DNA of 64,000 nucleotides, from NCBI RefSeq assembly GCF_001949145.1, contig NW_019091594.1, forward strand, positions 191,270 through 255,269, read 5' to 3'. Source of the stretch: Acanthaster planci (taxonomy: Eukaryota; Echinodermata; Asteroidea; Valvatida; Acanthasteridae). Shown here one piece after another: positions 54,601 to 64,000 of the stretch. The notes beneath the pieces are model-generated. The model ran no database searches. It saw nothing but the letters and a program-made list of their open reading frames with translations, and was not told the origin of the DNA. The first letter of the stretch is position 1. Each line of letters starts with the position of its first letter. A program made the translations under genes and the position numbers.

Positions 54601-57600
54601 TAGACCAGTGGACTTTCACTGAAACATTTATCTGGGGTTTTCCTCCTTCCTCTAAAACTGAATATTTCTTCACTCATTATCACCCTGTAATTGGTGCGGA
54701 ATGTACTGTTGGATGAACAGATATGAATAAATAAAAAACAACCTCCTTTGCTATATGAATCATGGATTATAATTGTTTTGTGATGGTGTTCCATGGGAGG
54801 GAATAACAACCAGGAACTTCACGCATTTCTGCTGGTGGGGGGCTTAACGACCAGAATTACATGTATGCCATGTTCTGGATTTATGGTTTATGATTGGCTT
54901 TATCTGTGTGGGGGGGGGAGAAATAAAGACCGGGAACTTGCCACAGCTCTGTGGGGGGCGGGGATTATGACAACGACCGGGAACATGCTTTGCTATGATA
55001 TAAATTTTAATATGTACTACTGTTCCACAGGAGCATAACGACTGGGAACAGTCTGAGTTATATAATCTCTTTGTGGTTCTGTTCTGCAGGGGATATAATG
55101 AACAGGAACATGCTCTTAGTATGTTATGACGTTACGTTGTCCTGCAGGAAATACATTGACGGGGAACAAACTGACTCGGCAATGAAACTGCTCTGGCCAC
55201 AAGTTAACAAAGTAAACCTCTTGAGTCAGTGTCCACATCTTTCATGCTGTCTGTGAATGTGGCAATAACAAGCTTCCAGGGTGTCCCAAGTAAACATGAA
55301 TCAGCTGAAGCAATACCATGACCCTAAAGACAGATAAGCGTAAACATCCAAACAGAGGTTACATACTGCAGACCAGTTTGAGGACACACACTCTCAGTGA
55401 CACTGATTCTAAATCTACTCCATCTGCCAACAAACATGCCACAACTTCCACCTATTGTACAGGGAAATCAAGACAGTTCTCTGGTAACAAATCACCACTA
55501 ATGACAAAGGCAGTGGATACTTTTAAACTATACACATTCTCAGATGCTTTACCGTAATAGTCAGCAACATTATGAAGTGGAAAGGCCACAACAAAAGAAC
55601 TTGGGAACCAAAGGAGGATATTCCTGATGATTTAATCACAGAGTTTCACAGATTCAAAAAAATGAACAGTCCAAAGCACACAAGTGCTGACAATGAGAAC
55701 TAAATTCAGGTCTAACCCTCAGTATAAATTCTTACTGCTGTATAAATATCTTCCTGTAATTTAGTGTGTTTAAGATAAATCTTATTCATACAATGTGAAC
55801 TTTTAGTGCAGCGAGGTTATGTTATTACTTTAGTCTGTAATTCGTATTCATTTGTGTGTGAATTTTTTCCATTTTTTAATGATTTTGTTTTACTTTCTTT
55901 GCCTCAAGCTATTTTAAATGGCCGTGGACATGATTCATGATGTTTGTGTACACTAGTACTCCACCACGTAAAGAGGGTCCCAGAACAAAATCGTCATAAT
56001 GACATCATCAGGGGGTGACGTGACATGAGATTAAAGGTGCAGTTTTTCTCCATAGGGATTGTACATGGTTTTTACTATGTGCTGTTATCGATCTGAATAA
56101 CTGTGGGGTTCTCAACTTCAGCTGAGGATTACTCTGAAAATGAAAGAGAAATCTTTTTTTTGCTTTCTATTTGATTACAAATTCACCAAAAAATCTAAAT
56201 ATGAAGTAATATTTTGCAAACAAATTTAGATTAAGATGCAAATCATGTGACACTCATTTACAGGTGCAGTTTATCTGTATGGGGTTTTTAGCCCATTGAC
56301 TTTGTACACCTTTTCGAGGCACCATTTTGGTAACTTGGTGATCATCATCAAAGTTACAGTAAACAAAGACCGTGGTACAACAATGTGGCCAAATTAATGA
56401 TGTCAGGATGATGTCATTACCTAATTTCTTATTGATTTTTGAAGGCTTAATTTTTCTCCATTGGGTTAGTACACAGTTTTCAACAGGCAGACTTTGGCAA
56501 TCCGGTCAACCTGTCTGATTTCATATTTGTACAGTGTCGTACTCCACCATGTAGAGAGGGTCCCGGAACAAACTCATCATAATGACACCATCAGGGTCAC
56601 ATGAAATAAGATTAAAGATGCACTTTTTCTCCATAGGTTTTGTACATGTTTTTCTGCTGCATACTATTATCCATGTTAATGAGTGAATAGTCAACTTCAG
56701 CCGGGAATTACTATGAGAACGAAAGAGAAATCAGGCTAAATTTTTCATTTTGTTCGGTTACAAATATACTATGGAGTCAAATTAACAAGTAATATTTCCT
56801 TCAAGTTTCCAGTTTAAACGTAAATCATGCGAAGTGAATTTAAAGGATCAGTTTTTCTGCATAGGTGTTTTAAGCCCATTGGCTTTGTTCATGATTTCAA
56901 GGTATGATTTGTTAAGTTACAAAACTTCAATTGTCATGAAAGTTACAGCCAACAAAGACCCTAATACAAATATTTTGCCACTTTTTAATTTAGTGTGACA
57001 GCTCATTTACATATCCCTCCTGCCCAGCGCCCTCGTTTGACCCTTGAGGTAAAACTCAGACTTAGCCTTTGTCTTGAGTGAGTCATTCCACCACCGGCAC
57101 TGGTACATGGGTTTGGTACACTTTCTTTCAACAGCCAGTCTTTTGCACTTTTATTGATCAGACTGACTATAAGTACATGTAGGTGTACACTCAGTTCATA
57201 AGCTAAGAATAAAATGGTCATCAGGTGTCACGTGACATGGCATTAAAGGTGCACTCCCCAAAGCACGATATTCCTGAACTGCATGTCCGATTGGGTTCAA
57301 ACCTTGCTGATATCTTGAAAGGGAAGTGTTATAGATGAAAATGGAAAATTTAAAAGTGATAAATTGAAACGCACTAGCATCTGCAATGAAGAATAGATTT
57401 TTCTAAAATTAAGAAAATGTGAAAAAGTCCTTTGATTTGTCCATAAGACAGACAAAACCTCTGGTTGTTTTTTCTTTTTGCAAACATTTTGTTTGTGCTT
57501 GTTTGAACACATGGAATGAGATATCAACTTCAAGCACTGCACATGTCTGACGTGGTGCACAGTTGTTATGATGTCATCAAGTGTCAAATTGCAACGCCTT

Positions 57601-59479
57601 TAAGTCTGAAAATGTTAATCATTAAAAATGCATATAAAATCAGTGGTTCCATCCCTTTTCTACTTTTGGGCAGTGACAGAGCAATTATAGGTCTAACTTT
57701 TTGTTGTTGTGTTGAGTCATGTGACCCTTCCTTCTGGTTGAAACTGGAACTAAGTGGCTTATTATTTAAAGGTGGTAATACATATAGATATGAACTTCAT
57801 GTCAACACTGTTTAATTGTCTGTAGTCATACAGCATTCTTCAAAACATAACCCAATGATGTCATGCAACATTCTAGTGCCCTCTGGCAGCAGGTTGAAAA
57901 ATGAAAAATGTGAACAATGAATTTTTACTTGATGTCTGTGGCAAAGTTTGCTGGAATCACTTGAATATTGGTGGAAACAATGACCTTTGTGCATCCCACT
58001 TGTGTGCTAAAATTCAGGGTGATGATGTCATCAGACCGGATGTTACAGTGGAAAGACCTTAATTTTTTTCAAAAATCGGTAAAAAATCAATCCTGACAGA
58101 AAAGTCTTAAATTACACATCAAATGATAGAGTGCATATTGGCATGCATTGTCCAGGACATCGCATATCCCTTATTCTTTGCACACGCAATCCACTGATGA
58201 TGAATTAACCCTAGCGACAGACCGACGCTTCCCCTTCTACTGCTTTTCCCGTTGGCTACGTGCAGAGCCACTGGTTTTGTGTATGCCATGCGTTTATAAA
58301 CACATTCAACTGTGTACATTCTGAGTTAGCTGAGCAATTTGGTGTGGCAGAGCCACAAATCATTTATGTGGAACCTGTGCACATTAAGATTGTTTTATAG
58401 CAAGATTTTCCTGTGCAACTTGAAGCTAAGAAAATAACTGAAATTTAAGTACAACAATTATACAGATATTACAGTAACTATTTACCTTTCAGCAGATCTG
58501 AAATGTATCAGGGATTAAAATATAATTAACTTTTTTCATTAAATTATCTCTTCAGCAAGGAAAGACGTTAACCTGTACATGGTACTTAACCAATGATCTC
58601 ATGACGTTACTGTGAAAGGTCATTTTACGACCATAAAATATCTTCTGCCAAAATTAAACAGTGGCATATCCATGTCCGGAGATGAGGGTTGGGTGGGAGG
58701 TGGGTAAATTGAGATTTTTCTAGAACGATTTCCAAAAAAGGTAGTAGTGATGTTGAGTCAGCATTTCCAACAACTGAAAATGAAAAACAGGCACCCTGTC
58801 CCAGGGGACCTCACTCAATATGCTACTAAAATTACCTGTAATTTGATATCTGATGACATACTTTGAGATCATGACTATTGTTCATGTCACGTTGTCTTGC
58901 ATGCATTGTTTTGTCTTGACGAAAAGTCAAAAGGAATAATTATCCAGAAAAAGGAAACAACTCAGAGCCTGTACATTAACAACAGGTGATCAGGCTCATC
59001 CATTTGCATAGCACTTATCGTTTGTAACCTTATGGTAAGGTTTAATACCTCAATAGTGTAACATTTTACTATTATGCATAGACACTTAATGAGTTTATAA
59101 ACAATTTACATGCTGTTTTGAGTGATATATGTAGACCTGAAATCGAATTTAATTGACTTAAACCAAGACAAATTCACTTAATGTTTGACAGTGTAACGTA
59201 GGAGAGGCAGAGGAAGGCCTGAACAAAGGTTAGGTGGTTTGTCTCCACAAAAATCTACAAAGTCAAAGAAATAACAACATGTTCAGTCAGTACCAATTAT
59301 TCAGATTTTGAATGATCAATACATACCTTTTTGAACTTGTCATTTTCCTGCATGACTGTGGTTAACTTTTTACCAGTTTTAAAAATATTTTCTTCAATTT
59401 GCTGGTGTTCTTTTGCCTGTTCCTTCATCTTTGAGAGGGCTCTAGTCCGTTGGTGTTTGAGCTCCTGTCTCAAAACAAC
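36471..59479 (-). CDS. Coiled-coil protein, C-terminal four exons (partial gene)
   Basis: Exons 59479-59327, 51896-51794, 37530-37324 and 36607-36471 have GT/AG borders and compatible phases (0, 1, 1). They give 199 residues ending in TGA. The sequence is rich in Lys, Glu, Gln and Leu with heptad-like spacing (ELKHQRTRALSKMKEQAKEH, LDDITDLQKRTDKREQNIAH). A less charged segment (ERLHNELIVLAHFLTDVADR) and an acidic Ser-rich tail follow. It resembles a structural or ciliary coiled-coil protein in composition, but I do not recognise the family and assign no function. The 5' part lies beyond 64000. The introns are large and filled with transposon remnants. Confidence 0.72.
36608..37323 (-). other. 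Last intron of the coiled-coil gene
   Basis: AT-rich, with no repeat or element recognised. A plus-strand frame at 37078-37275 is open for 65 codons but has no recognisable domain. Confidence 0.6.
37324..37530 (-). CDS. Coiled-coil gene, exon n-1
   Basis: The acceptor TTTGCATTAG precedes ACAGGCTTGTTG, and the donor is AAAA|GTAAGC. The exon is 207 nt, entered and left with the 2+1 overhangs required by its neighbours. It encodes RLVEGWEKEKLMQKESSGRD, LDDITDLQKRTDKREQNIAH and LHNELIVLAHFLTDVADRRP. A nearby alternative acceptor (GACAG|GCTTG) would break the frame. Confidence 0.8.
37856..37925 (-). repeat. Partial second copy of the 21-kb MITE
   Basis: CCTACAATCGGGGATTGATT through AAGTATTGGAAAAAGGCC matches the inverse of 21010-21085, including the terminal GGCC. 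The other inverted end is missing. Confidence 0.75.
38043..38485 (+). repeat. About 130-bp direct duplication, 315 bp apart
   Basis: GTAAGAATGTGACT(a/g)(c/g)CAAAAGGATGGG... through AAAAAGAACAAGATTTGA occurs at 38043-38170 and 38358-38480, with scattered substitutions. Confidence 0.8.
40070..40760 (-). repeat. Tandem repeat, five copies, period about 140 bp
   Basis: Each copy carries TATCTGCAAAGTTTCAA, GATGGGACATGTACTTCAGG, GAGATATAGGGCTTT, AGAGTGCACCTTTAACGTCA and GATGACGTCATCATCAC, in that order. The fifth is the most diverged. The inverse of the TGCACCTTTAA...CATCATCA part recurs in the 55.9-57.3 kb region. Confidence 0.88.
40838..41220 (-). repeat. Two-copy tandem repeat, period about 205 bp
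   Basis: TTGAAAAAC(g/t)T, AAATATTAAATATTT(a/g)AAATTCC, GGTGACATCAT and GTGTGTAAAGTTTCAAAGTC recur in both copies (from about 40838 and 41042). It directly follows and is distantly related to the five-copy array. Confidence 0.75.
42626..42756. mobile_element. MITE with GTGTTG(T/A)AGTCGAGACC-like ends, copy 1
   Basis: AGTGTTGAAGCTGAGACCAT at the left and GGTCTCGACTACTACACTG at the right are inverted. The interior GTTCATTTGAATA(g/a)CTT(t/g)TGACTTGAAT matches a longer copy at 60856-61085. Confidence 0.75.
44944..45830 (-). pseudogene. DIRS-type reverse transcriptase remnant
   Basis: The order is GTGAWLAK, DVKSAFGLLPISQLDYELIG, FKFEGQFCFDYKCLPMGCSI then SCSLFKLCLEFLVPEVAKSP and VTHYLDDFLLAEADYETWAS. 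CLPMGCS and YLDDFLLA are hallmarks of DIRS-like reverse transcriptases. Stops occur upstream, and after about 45270 the match is lost. Confidence 0.83.
46125..46928 (-). pseudogene. DIRS-type gag remnant
   Basis: KIWNGKFVDFSQLYFENARL occurs at the start of the conserved gag region. FGWRAYNEQFRLHC, then SSWAEMDLKLWVTV, and then a CCCH-like cluster CFAFNRAKGCSLALCKYSH (CX8CX4CX3H) near 46125-46185 follow after a frame change. The same blocks occur in the 52.4-53.0 kb copy. Confidence 0.72.
51794..51896 (-). CDS. Coiled-coil gene, exon n-2
   Basis: The acceptor ATTTTTCCCAG precedes GGCATCAACAAACTGG, and the donor is CAGAGAG|GTAAGA. It encodes GINKLEGECDSIVQQNNINS then ALKGNLTSELILQR plus one base. 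Confidence 0.75.
52427..52978 (+). pseudogene. DIRS-type gag remnant, plus-strand copy
   Basis: KIWNGEFVDFGLL is followed, after stops, by the AALQHAGFGLCDHDVQFRLQ block and a GICFDFIRSCC remnant at about 52965, where the related copy has its CCCH cluster. Confidence 0.7.
53680..54716 (+). pseudogene. DIRS-type reverse transcriptase/RNase H remnant
   Basis: The catalytic YLDDFLFAGH (53770-53799) is followed by SLECAQALMSFRVVCKDF in the next frame. The first RNase H aspartate is in YMDASEEVGFGAIF. The terminal DNSIADALSQF motif is intact, but the segments are in different frames. Confidence 0.82.
54790..55175 (+). repeat. Degenerate tandem repeat, period about 60 bp
   Basis: Variants of ATAACGACCGGGAACATGC occur near 54806, 54849, 54925, 54972, 55033, 55095 and 55154, each preceded by a G-rich or CAGGGGAT-like stretch. 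It begins just after the DIRS-type remnant ends and could be its terminal repeat region. Confidence 0.6.
55956..57190 (+). repeat. 583-bp unit in tandem duplicate
   Basis: GTACTCCACCA(c/t)GTA(a/g)AGAGGGTCCC starts at 55956 and again at 56539. Shared blocks follow in order: CATAATGACA(t/c)CATCAGGG, TTTTTCTCCATAGG, TCAACTTCAGC, AGAGAAATC, TTTTAGCCCATTG, GTTACAG(t/c)(a/c)AACAAAGACC. A further partial start (GTCATCAGGTGTCACGTGAC) lies at about 57218. The TGACATCATCAGG...TTAAAGGTGCA core is the inverse of a part of the 40-kb tandem repeat. Confidence 0.8.
59327..59479 (-). CDS. Coiled-coil gene, exon n-3
   Basis: The acceptor TTTCTGTCTAG precedes GTTGTTTTGAGAC, and the donor is AAG|GTATGT. There are 51 codons in phase 0, all open: VVLRQELKHQRTRALSKMKE, then QAKEHQQIEENIFKTGKKLT and TVMQENDKFKK. 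Strong helical, charged composition. Confidence 0.75.
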
Positions 59480-60855
59480 CTAGACAGAAAGTCCAAAATT
59501 AACTTTATTAGAAATTTGGTAAATTCCTATTAAAACACTATCAATAATGTTCCACACCTCTATACCACTGCTATTTCTCACCAATCTTTCAAGTTTTCAC
59601 ATTAAAGTGTGATACGAGGCATCACCTTTAGTTTGCTTTCAACTAGGTTGACCACAGTCTTTCAGTCCCCCCAAAAGGAAGAACCACCTTATATTTTCCC
59701 CTCACATTTTATACACAAATATTACGAGCACAAGCACTATGATTTAATACTCCCACACTTCAGTCTTAAAGGTGAGCATATAGCAGCCAAGAATTTATAA
59801 AGCAGCAGACCGACTGAAGGCTAGGGCTAAACTCAGCAATAAAAAAATCAAAACAAGTTTTTGCACAACAGCACGTGAAAAATATAGTATTTAAAAAAAC
59901 AATCTCTCTACTAAAGTTGAACAGACTTGTCTTCTCAAGTGCTTAACCCACCATCTCAATCTACTCTGTTGATCCAACTGGTAACCTCATCCAGAAAGGA
60001 ACAATATGCATACAGACCTTAAAATCTAGAATACTTTACCAGCAATTACAGTTGGAATTAAACAGCATAAAGCTATATTTTATACTCAACAAGTTTGAAA
60101 ACACTGCCCAATTATGCAGTGTCACACACTGATATCACAACAGTGACTAGAGATCCTTGATTAGCATAAATTGCAGATATACCTGAGTCTTGAATAATGT
60201 TTGATACAATGGGGAGTCAGGTCATTTGCTTTTTTAATGTCTGATTGTAGTAGACTGGCCAACATGTAGGTAACGTATTTACGTTGTTACTGATGTACAG
60301 AAAACCCCTCACAGGATGTCATCCTACTATTATAACTATAATAGATATATGTATTTACTTTTGTCAGTTTTTATTACTTTTATTAATTTTGATTATTATT
60401 ACTTTTTCACCCCCCCTTAGATATCTGTTTGCACTAAAATGGAGGTTTGGTATAATGGGTTTTCAGTTATGGGATGCACCCTTTCCTGGCTCCAGCCCAT
60501 TCAGATATGTTGCAGACTGCCTCATGAATGTTGAGGATTTGTGGTTAGTACTTCAACTTGGGTAACATCTGAAACTACTCAGGCTTCTCATCATGTATGT
60601 GGTATTGATGAAATGCCTGAACATGCACAAAATTGCACACTACCTCTGATTTCGTTTTTGGAACAACAGAAAACCTCTTCCTAAAAACCAACCTGCTGTC
60701 GTCTGTCACATTTATCACAGTGAAATTATGGCAGAATTGACTCAGTAGAAAATATAAAAATGAATGATCTGAACAAAACTAGTGGTCGTAGCAGAAATAG
60801 TGCTTGACATCAACTAACCTAGTACATGCACCAGAGTGGCTGTATAACTTCATAC
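59480..60855. other. Non-coding between the last visible coiled-coil exon and a MITE
   Basis: Presumably intronic for the coiled-coil gene. No exon with suitable borders, transposon motif or repeat was recognised. Confidence 0.45.
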
Positions 60856-61085
60856 CAGTGTTGTAGTCGAAACCATCACAAGACAAGACAAGATACAAGA
60901 CCATGCACAAGACAATGCACAGGACAAGTCACAAGTAACAGGATGGATGACAAAGGAAGGCTTCTGTTGAAGTTCATTTGAATAACTTGTGACTTGAATT
61001 CAGACTGGAGGTCTTGCGTTGATCTTGTGCATGTCTTGTGCAGTTTTGTGAAGGTCTTAAGGGGTCTCGACTACAAACAACACTG
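60856..61085. mobile_element. MITE with CAGTGTTGTAGTCGAAACC ends, copy 2
   Basis: The left CAGTGTTGTAGTCGAAACC and right GGTCTCGACTACAAACAACACTG are near-perfect inverted ends. The interior contains CAAGACA-type microrepeats (60890-60940). It is about 100 bp longer than the related copy at 42626-42756. Confidence 0.8.
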
Positions 61086-61899
61086 TGGAAATGAAGCTTT
61101 CAACTGTAGTAAAGATAATAATTATTATTATTTATTCGACCAACACAAAACAAAACAACAGAATATTTAATAGGGCAGAAACAAACACACCTGTTAGGGC
61201 AGAAACAAGCCAAACATTTCTTCCCCATCTTGGGGAACTACTATCTAAGTAACAATTTATTTCATTACGTCATCCTACATAATTTGTTTCTATGGCGACC
61301 TACAACTTCATTTAAAAAAAGTATTGTTGAACATTAAATGAGTCAAATTTCTTTGAGATAAAGTAACGTTTGCTCATGTCATGCTCATAAATCGACCCCC
61401 TTCTTATCCTGAGGCCAAGAAATACTAATTCATGTGTGTGGAGTTAAATACGATTTGGTAAGTTGCGTTGTGACTGAGTTTATCCTTTTTTAATTTGATT
61501 TTCCTATTTAAGACATGCCTAGAATTAAAAATGAAAAGTGTTTCAACACAACTACCTGCCAATGTGACCAAATTCCCATGAAATGACACCATACGTTTAA
61601 CATCAATGTACCCTGGGACCTTAGATGATTGATGGCGCTATCCCATTCAGTGACGCTTTTCAGTTGACTTGCTTAGCATGCTGATTGAAGCATAAATAGT
61701 TTGGGCCAGTCATGTCCGGGAAGGGTTTGAGACGGATGGACATAGGAATCGAGTTAACTCGCAAATGGTTTTAGGTTGGGATTGGATATGTTTATACCAA
61801 GAGTTGAGCTTTTTCTTTGTTTATTGTTTTTAGTCCAGCTAATTGATTTCAGTTGATTTGGTTTGCTTTTCTAGTAGGGAGATTTGTCCAAACGCCAGA
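61086..61899. other. Non-coding, possible 3' extension of the Penelope-type remnant
   Basis: Weak minus-strand similarity to the region after the reverse transcriptase may extend to about 61500. I cannot recognise a GIY-YIG endonuclease. Nothing else is visible. Confidence 0.35.
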
Positions 61900-63460
61900 A
61901 TCTGTTGGGATTAGGTTAAGCTCTTGTTTTTGTTGGGGTAGTTTAGCTCTAACCAGTTTTTCCTAGATGTTTTGGGCTCTTCTGAAAGCAATAAATGGAG
62001 GTTTGGAAAAATTTCAAAAAGTAGTTAATTTCTTCAAGCCAGGTGTCAGTGTTGTATATTGCTTGATATAGATAACGGTGGTTGATGGCCGGGTTGCATG
62101 CAGTGATAAAGACTGGTAAGGTTTGTTTCTGTTTATTCATTACTTCCTTGGCTTCATTAANNNNNNNNNNNNNNNNNNNNNNNNNNNNNNNNNNNNNNNN
62201 NNCGTGAAAAGGCTCATTGTTCAGTGGTATGCGGCTCTACTCACGCTTCTACATTCCCGTTGCCTCTTTTCAAAGTGGGGACAATTGTGAAGCTGGTAAT
62301 TATGATGCAAATTCGGCCTTTTCATTTCTTGGCAACACGCAAAGACCAATCACCATATATACAAGAGCCCGGGTATGCCTTCTTTCACCGTGTTTACTTG
62401 ATTGAAGGCCGAGAATAATAGCTGAAAAGCAGGCTGAGGATTTCAATTTTTACGGCGGCTCTTACCGTCATCTGTCGCGAAGGGGTTAAGTATGTTGATT
62501 GTGAAATGTTAGATGTGGCTTTTTTGATTTCAGTTTGGTTGTATCCTCTTGTGAATTATTACTCCTTATTGGTTGTGTTCCTAGCATACTGGAGAGTTTC
62601 TCCATACATGAATGCTTTGAAGATGTGTGATGGCTGGTAAGAGGATCTATGAAGATATTGAAAAGTTTCTGTCAGTTTGGAATTGGCTTTTGTGTCTAAG
62701 ACACTTGTTTTGCAGAAACGGTTTCCTTTGAAGATTGTTAAATTAGCTGATAGATGTTTCAGAGGCTTCATGTGTGAATTTCAGTGTTGGGTGAATTTTG
62801 TTGATGTCTGCGACAACATTTTTGAATTGATTTAGATTTCCATCATAGATGACTAATATGTAATCTCTGTGGCACCACCATGTGAGGATGGGTTTTACTT
62901 TTTGAAGTATTTTGTTTTCCAAGTTGTGTAAGGCAATATCACGTTTCATGGCTTGCTGTGGAGCCCAGTGTACATCCAATTTTCTGGAGGAAGAAGTTAT
63001 TTCCGAAGAAGACACAGTTGCCACCGAGAATGAGTTCCAGATGTTTTTGGACATAGATCACAGGTGGTTGTGAGATGTAGTCGGTGTTGTCAAGAGTATT
63101 GCAGACACACTGGATTGCTTCTGTTTGTCGGACATTGATGTACATGGAAACAACATCAATACTTGTTACGAGAATATTTGGTGGGAATGTTTGTTCTTCC
63201 AGTTTGCATAACTTGATATGTCTGCTTCCAGTGTGTTGCAGACATAAGTTGGTTTCGCAGTGACTATGGGAAGAAGAAAATAATGAATTCTGAGATTTTG
63301 GCTTTGGGGTTTGTATGTGTAACCTGAAAATTTGGCACCAAGAGGACAGAAAAAAAAATGGCTTCAGAAGACAATTTGCAAACCATATATGTTTATTATG
63401 ATTTTTCAGCACAATAAAAAAACAACCAAGAATGAATTCATGCGCTTTGCAACACTTCAA
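61900..63460 (-). mobile_element. Penelope-type retroelement remnant
   Basis: Minus-strand pieces in order: FPPNILVTSIDVVSMYINVR (about 63190-63120); LELILGGNCVFFGNNFFLQK then GCTLGSTA; DYILVIYDGNLNQFKNVV and INKIHPTLKFTHEASETSIS (about 62860-62745); FKGNRFCKTSVLDTKANSKL then FQYLHRSSYQPSHIFKAFMY (about 62720-62600); and, beyond an N gap, QTLPVFITACNPAINHRYLY. These are the fingers, palm and thumb landmarks of Penelope-like reverse transcriptases. The catalytic DD box reads RDYILVIYD, so it is altered. Frame changes and stops show it is dead. No endonuclease seen. Confidence 0.75.
62161..62202. other. Assembly gap (42 N)
   Basis: A run of N inside the Penelope-type remnant. Confidence 0.95.
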
Positions 63461-63508
63461 AACAAAACAAAGAATCAGGGTGTGACTTCTAAACTGGAGT
63501 AAGATGTT

Positions 63509-64000
63509 TCAGGTATGAGAGCAACAATACCTCCAAATTTGTAAAAAAAAGTGTGAACCCCTTTGAACTCCTCTGGGAAGGAGAGACCGCAGTTGAGATA
63601 GTTTCGTATTAGCCACCAGCAAAGGTGTGGATGGATGAAGTCCGATATGGGAACCAGAAGGTTGATCGGGTCCCATTTGGGTCAGAAGAATGCTAGCAAG
63701 TGCAGCTGAATGGGCCTCATATAAAGACAGCAAAAGTCCCTTGGTACCATCAGGCCGAGGAGGCAAAGCCATGCTCAGGCTGGGGACCACTTGGTTGGTC
63801 GTGAAGAGACAGACGTAATTCAGAAGATAGTTGATGGGTTCAGGTACTGCTGTGATGGAGCCCCAAGGGAGATTGAGAACCACACCTAAGTATTAAAGTT
63901 GGATTCTGGGTAGGATAAATTTGTAAGTAGGGCGGGTGGAAGTTGCAGCCTTGTCTGGAGATCTACCTACAATGACCCAGTTGTCGAGATATTGGAATGT
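63509..64000 (-). pseudogene. DIRS/Ngaro-like reverse transcriptase fragment at the window edge
   Basis: The minus strand from 64000 reads QYLDNWVIVGRSPDKAATST, the position of the YLDDW catalytic box with the second Asp replaced by Asn. A frame from 63883 down to 63509 follows, containing LPWGSITAVPEPINYLL, SMALPPRPDGTKGLLLSLYE and AALASILLTQMG. The order matches the region after the palm of tyrosine-recombinase retroelements, but the similarity is weak and the rest lies outside the window. Confidence 0.5.

Larger units (their letters stand above)
52290..54716 (+). mobile_element. DIRS-type retrotransposon remnant, plus strand
   Basis: It shows gag, reverse transcriptase and RNase H in order. 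KIWNGEFVDFGLL is at 52433-52471. QHAGFGLCDHDVQFRLQQER then SWASLDAYLGF lies at about 52730-52840. YLDDFLFAGH is at 53770-53799, followed by a TAG. YMDASEEVGFGAIFNSDW lies near 54187-54240. FPGTDNSIADALSQFRM then LTPGADPLMTPLP lies near 54496-54600. Frame changes and stops are frequent. Shared gag motifs link it to the minus-strand copy at 44.9-47.3 kb. No recombinase domain or terminal repeats found. Confidence 0.83.
51897..59326 (-). other. 7.4-kb intron of the coiled-coil gene
   Basis: It holds a plus-strand DIRS-type remnant (52290-54716), a degenerate 60-bp tandem repeat (54790-55175) and a 583-bp tandem duplication (55956-57190). The interval 57320-59320 shows nothing recognisable. Confidence 0.6.

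Overview
This is a eukaryotic window, most likely from a marine invertebrate animal. Genes are sparse and cut into short phase-compatible exons with GT/AG borders. Introns reach about 14 kb, many classes of animal transposon are present (Ty3/gypsy, DIRS-type, Penelope-type, LINE, Tc1, MITEs), and the short ACATGTACATGT motif recurs. I cannot place the species. Two runs of N (29922-30056 and 62161-62202) show that this is an assembled draft.

Two host genes can be supported, both on the minus strand. The first (17453 down to 8791) is a complete four-exon gene for a 299-residue SAM-dependent methyltransferase. It resembles the C-terminal methyltransferase domain of the ovothiol enzyme OvoA, but it stands alone and starts with a hydrophobic segment. 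The second (59479 down to 36471, continuing beyond the right edge) is the C-terminal part of a coiled-coil protein I do not recognise: four exons and 199 residues, spread over 23 kb.

Most of the rest is mobile DNA. From left to right: CGTCG-rich arrays (1-310); a 40-bp-arm foldback MITE (2332-2559); a LINE split by a second LINE and by an inverted-repeat element (2640-5700); a Tc1 element with TA target duplication (13325-14933) inside intron 1 of the methyltransferase gene; a 490-bp inverted repeat beside its first exon; a 2.2-kb foldback element with about 0.55-kb arms (17963-20185); two small MITEs near 21 kb; an 8.05-kb Ty3/gypsy element with both LTRs (24894-32940); and a zinc-finger pseudogene (33000-33700). 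The introns of the coiled-coil gene hold several tandem repeats, two DIRS-type remnants in opposite orientation (44.9-47.3 kb and 52.3-54.7 kb) and a MITE. To the right lie a Penelope-type remnant and the edge of a third tyrosine-recombinase-type element.

The Ty3/gypsy element is the most unusual object. Its gag carries about fifteen in-frame 36/39-bp repeats built from BamHI-site palindromes. Its integrase is split by a 37-bp minisatellite. Its RNase H domain is absent. It has an extra zinc-finger reading frame after pol, preceded by a good 3' splice site. It is dead as it stands, with several frame changes, an in-frame stop in integrase and LTRs about 7% diverged by hand alignment. I found no CRISPR array, operon or other prokaryotic system.
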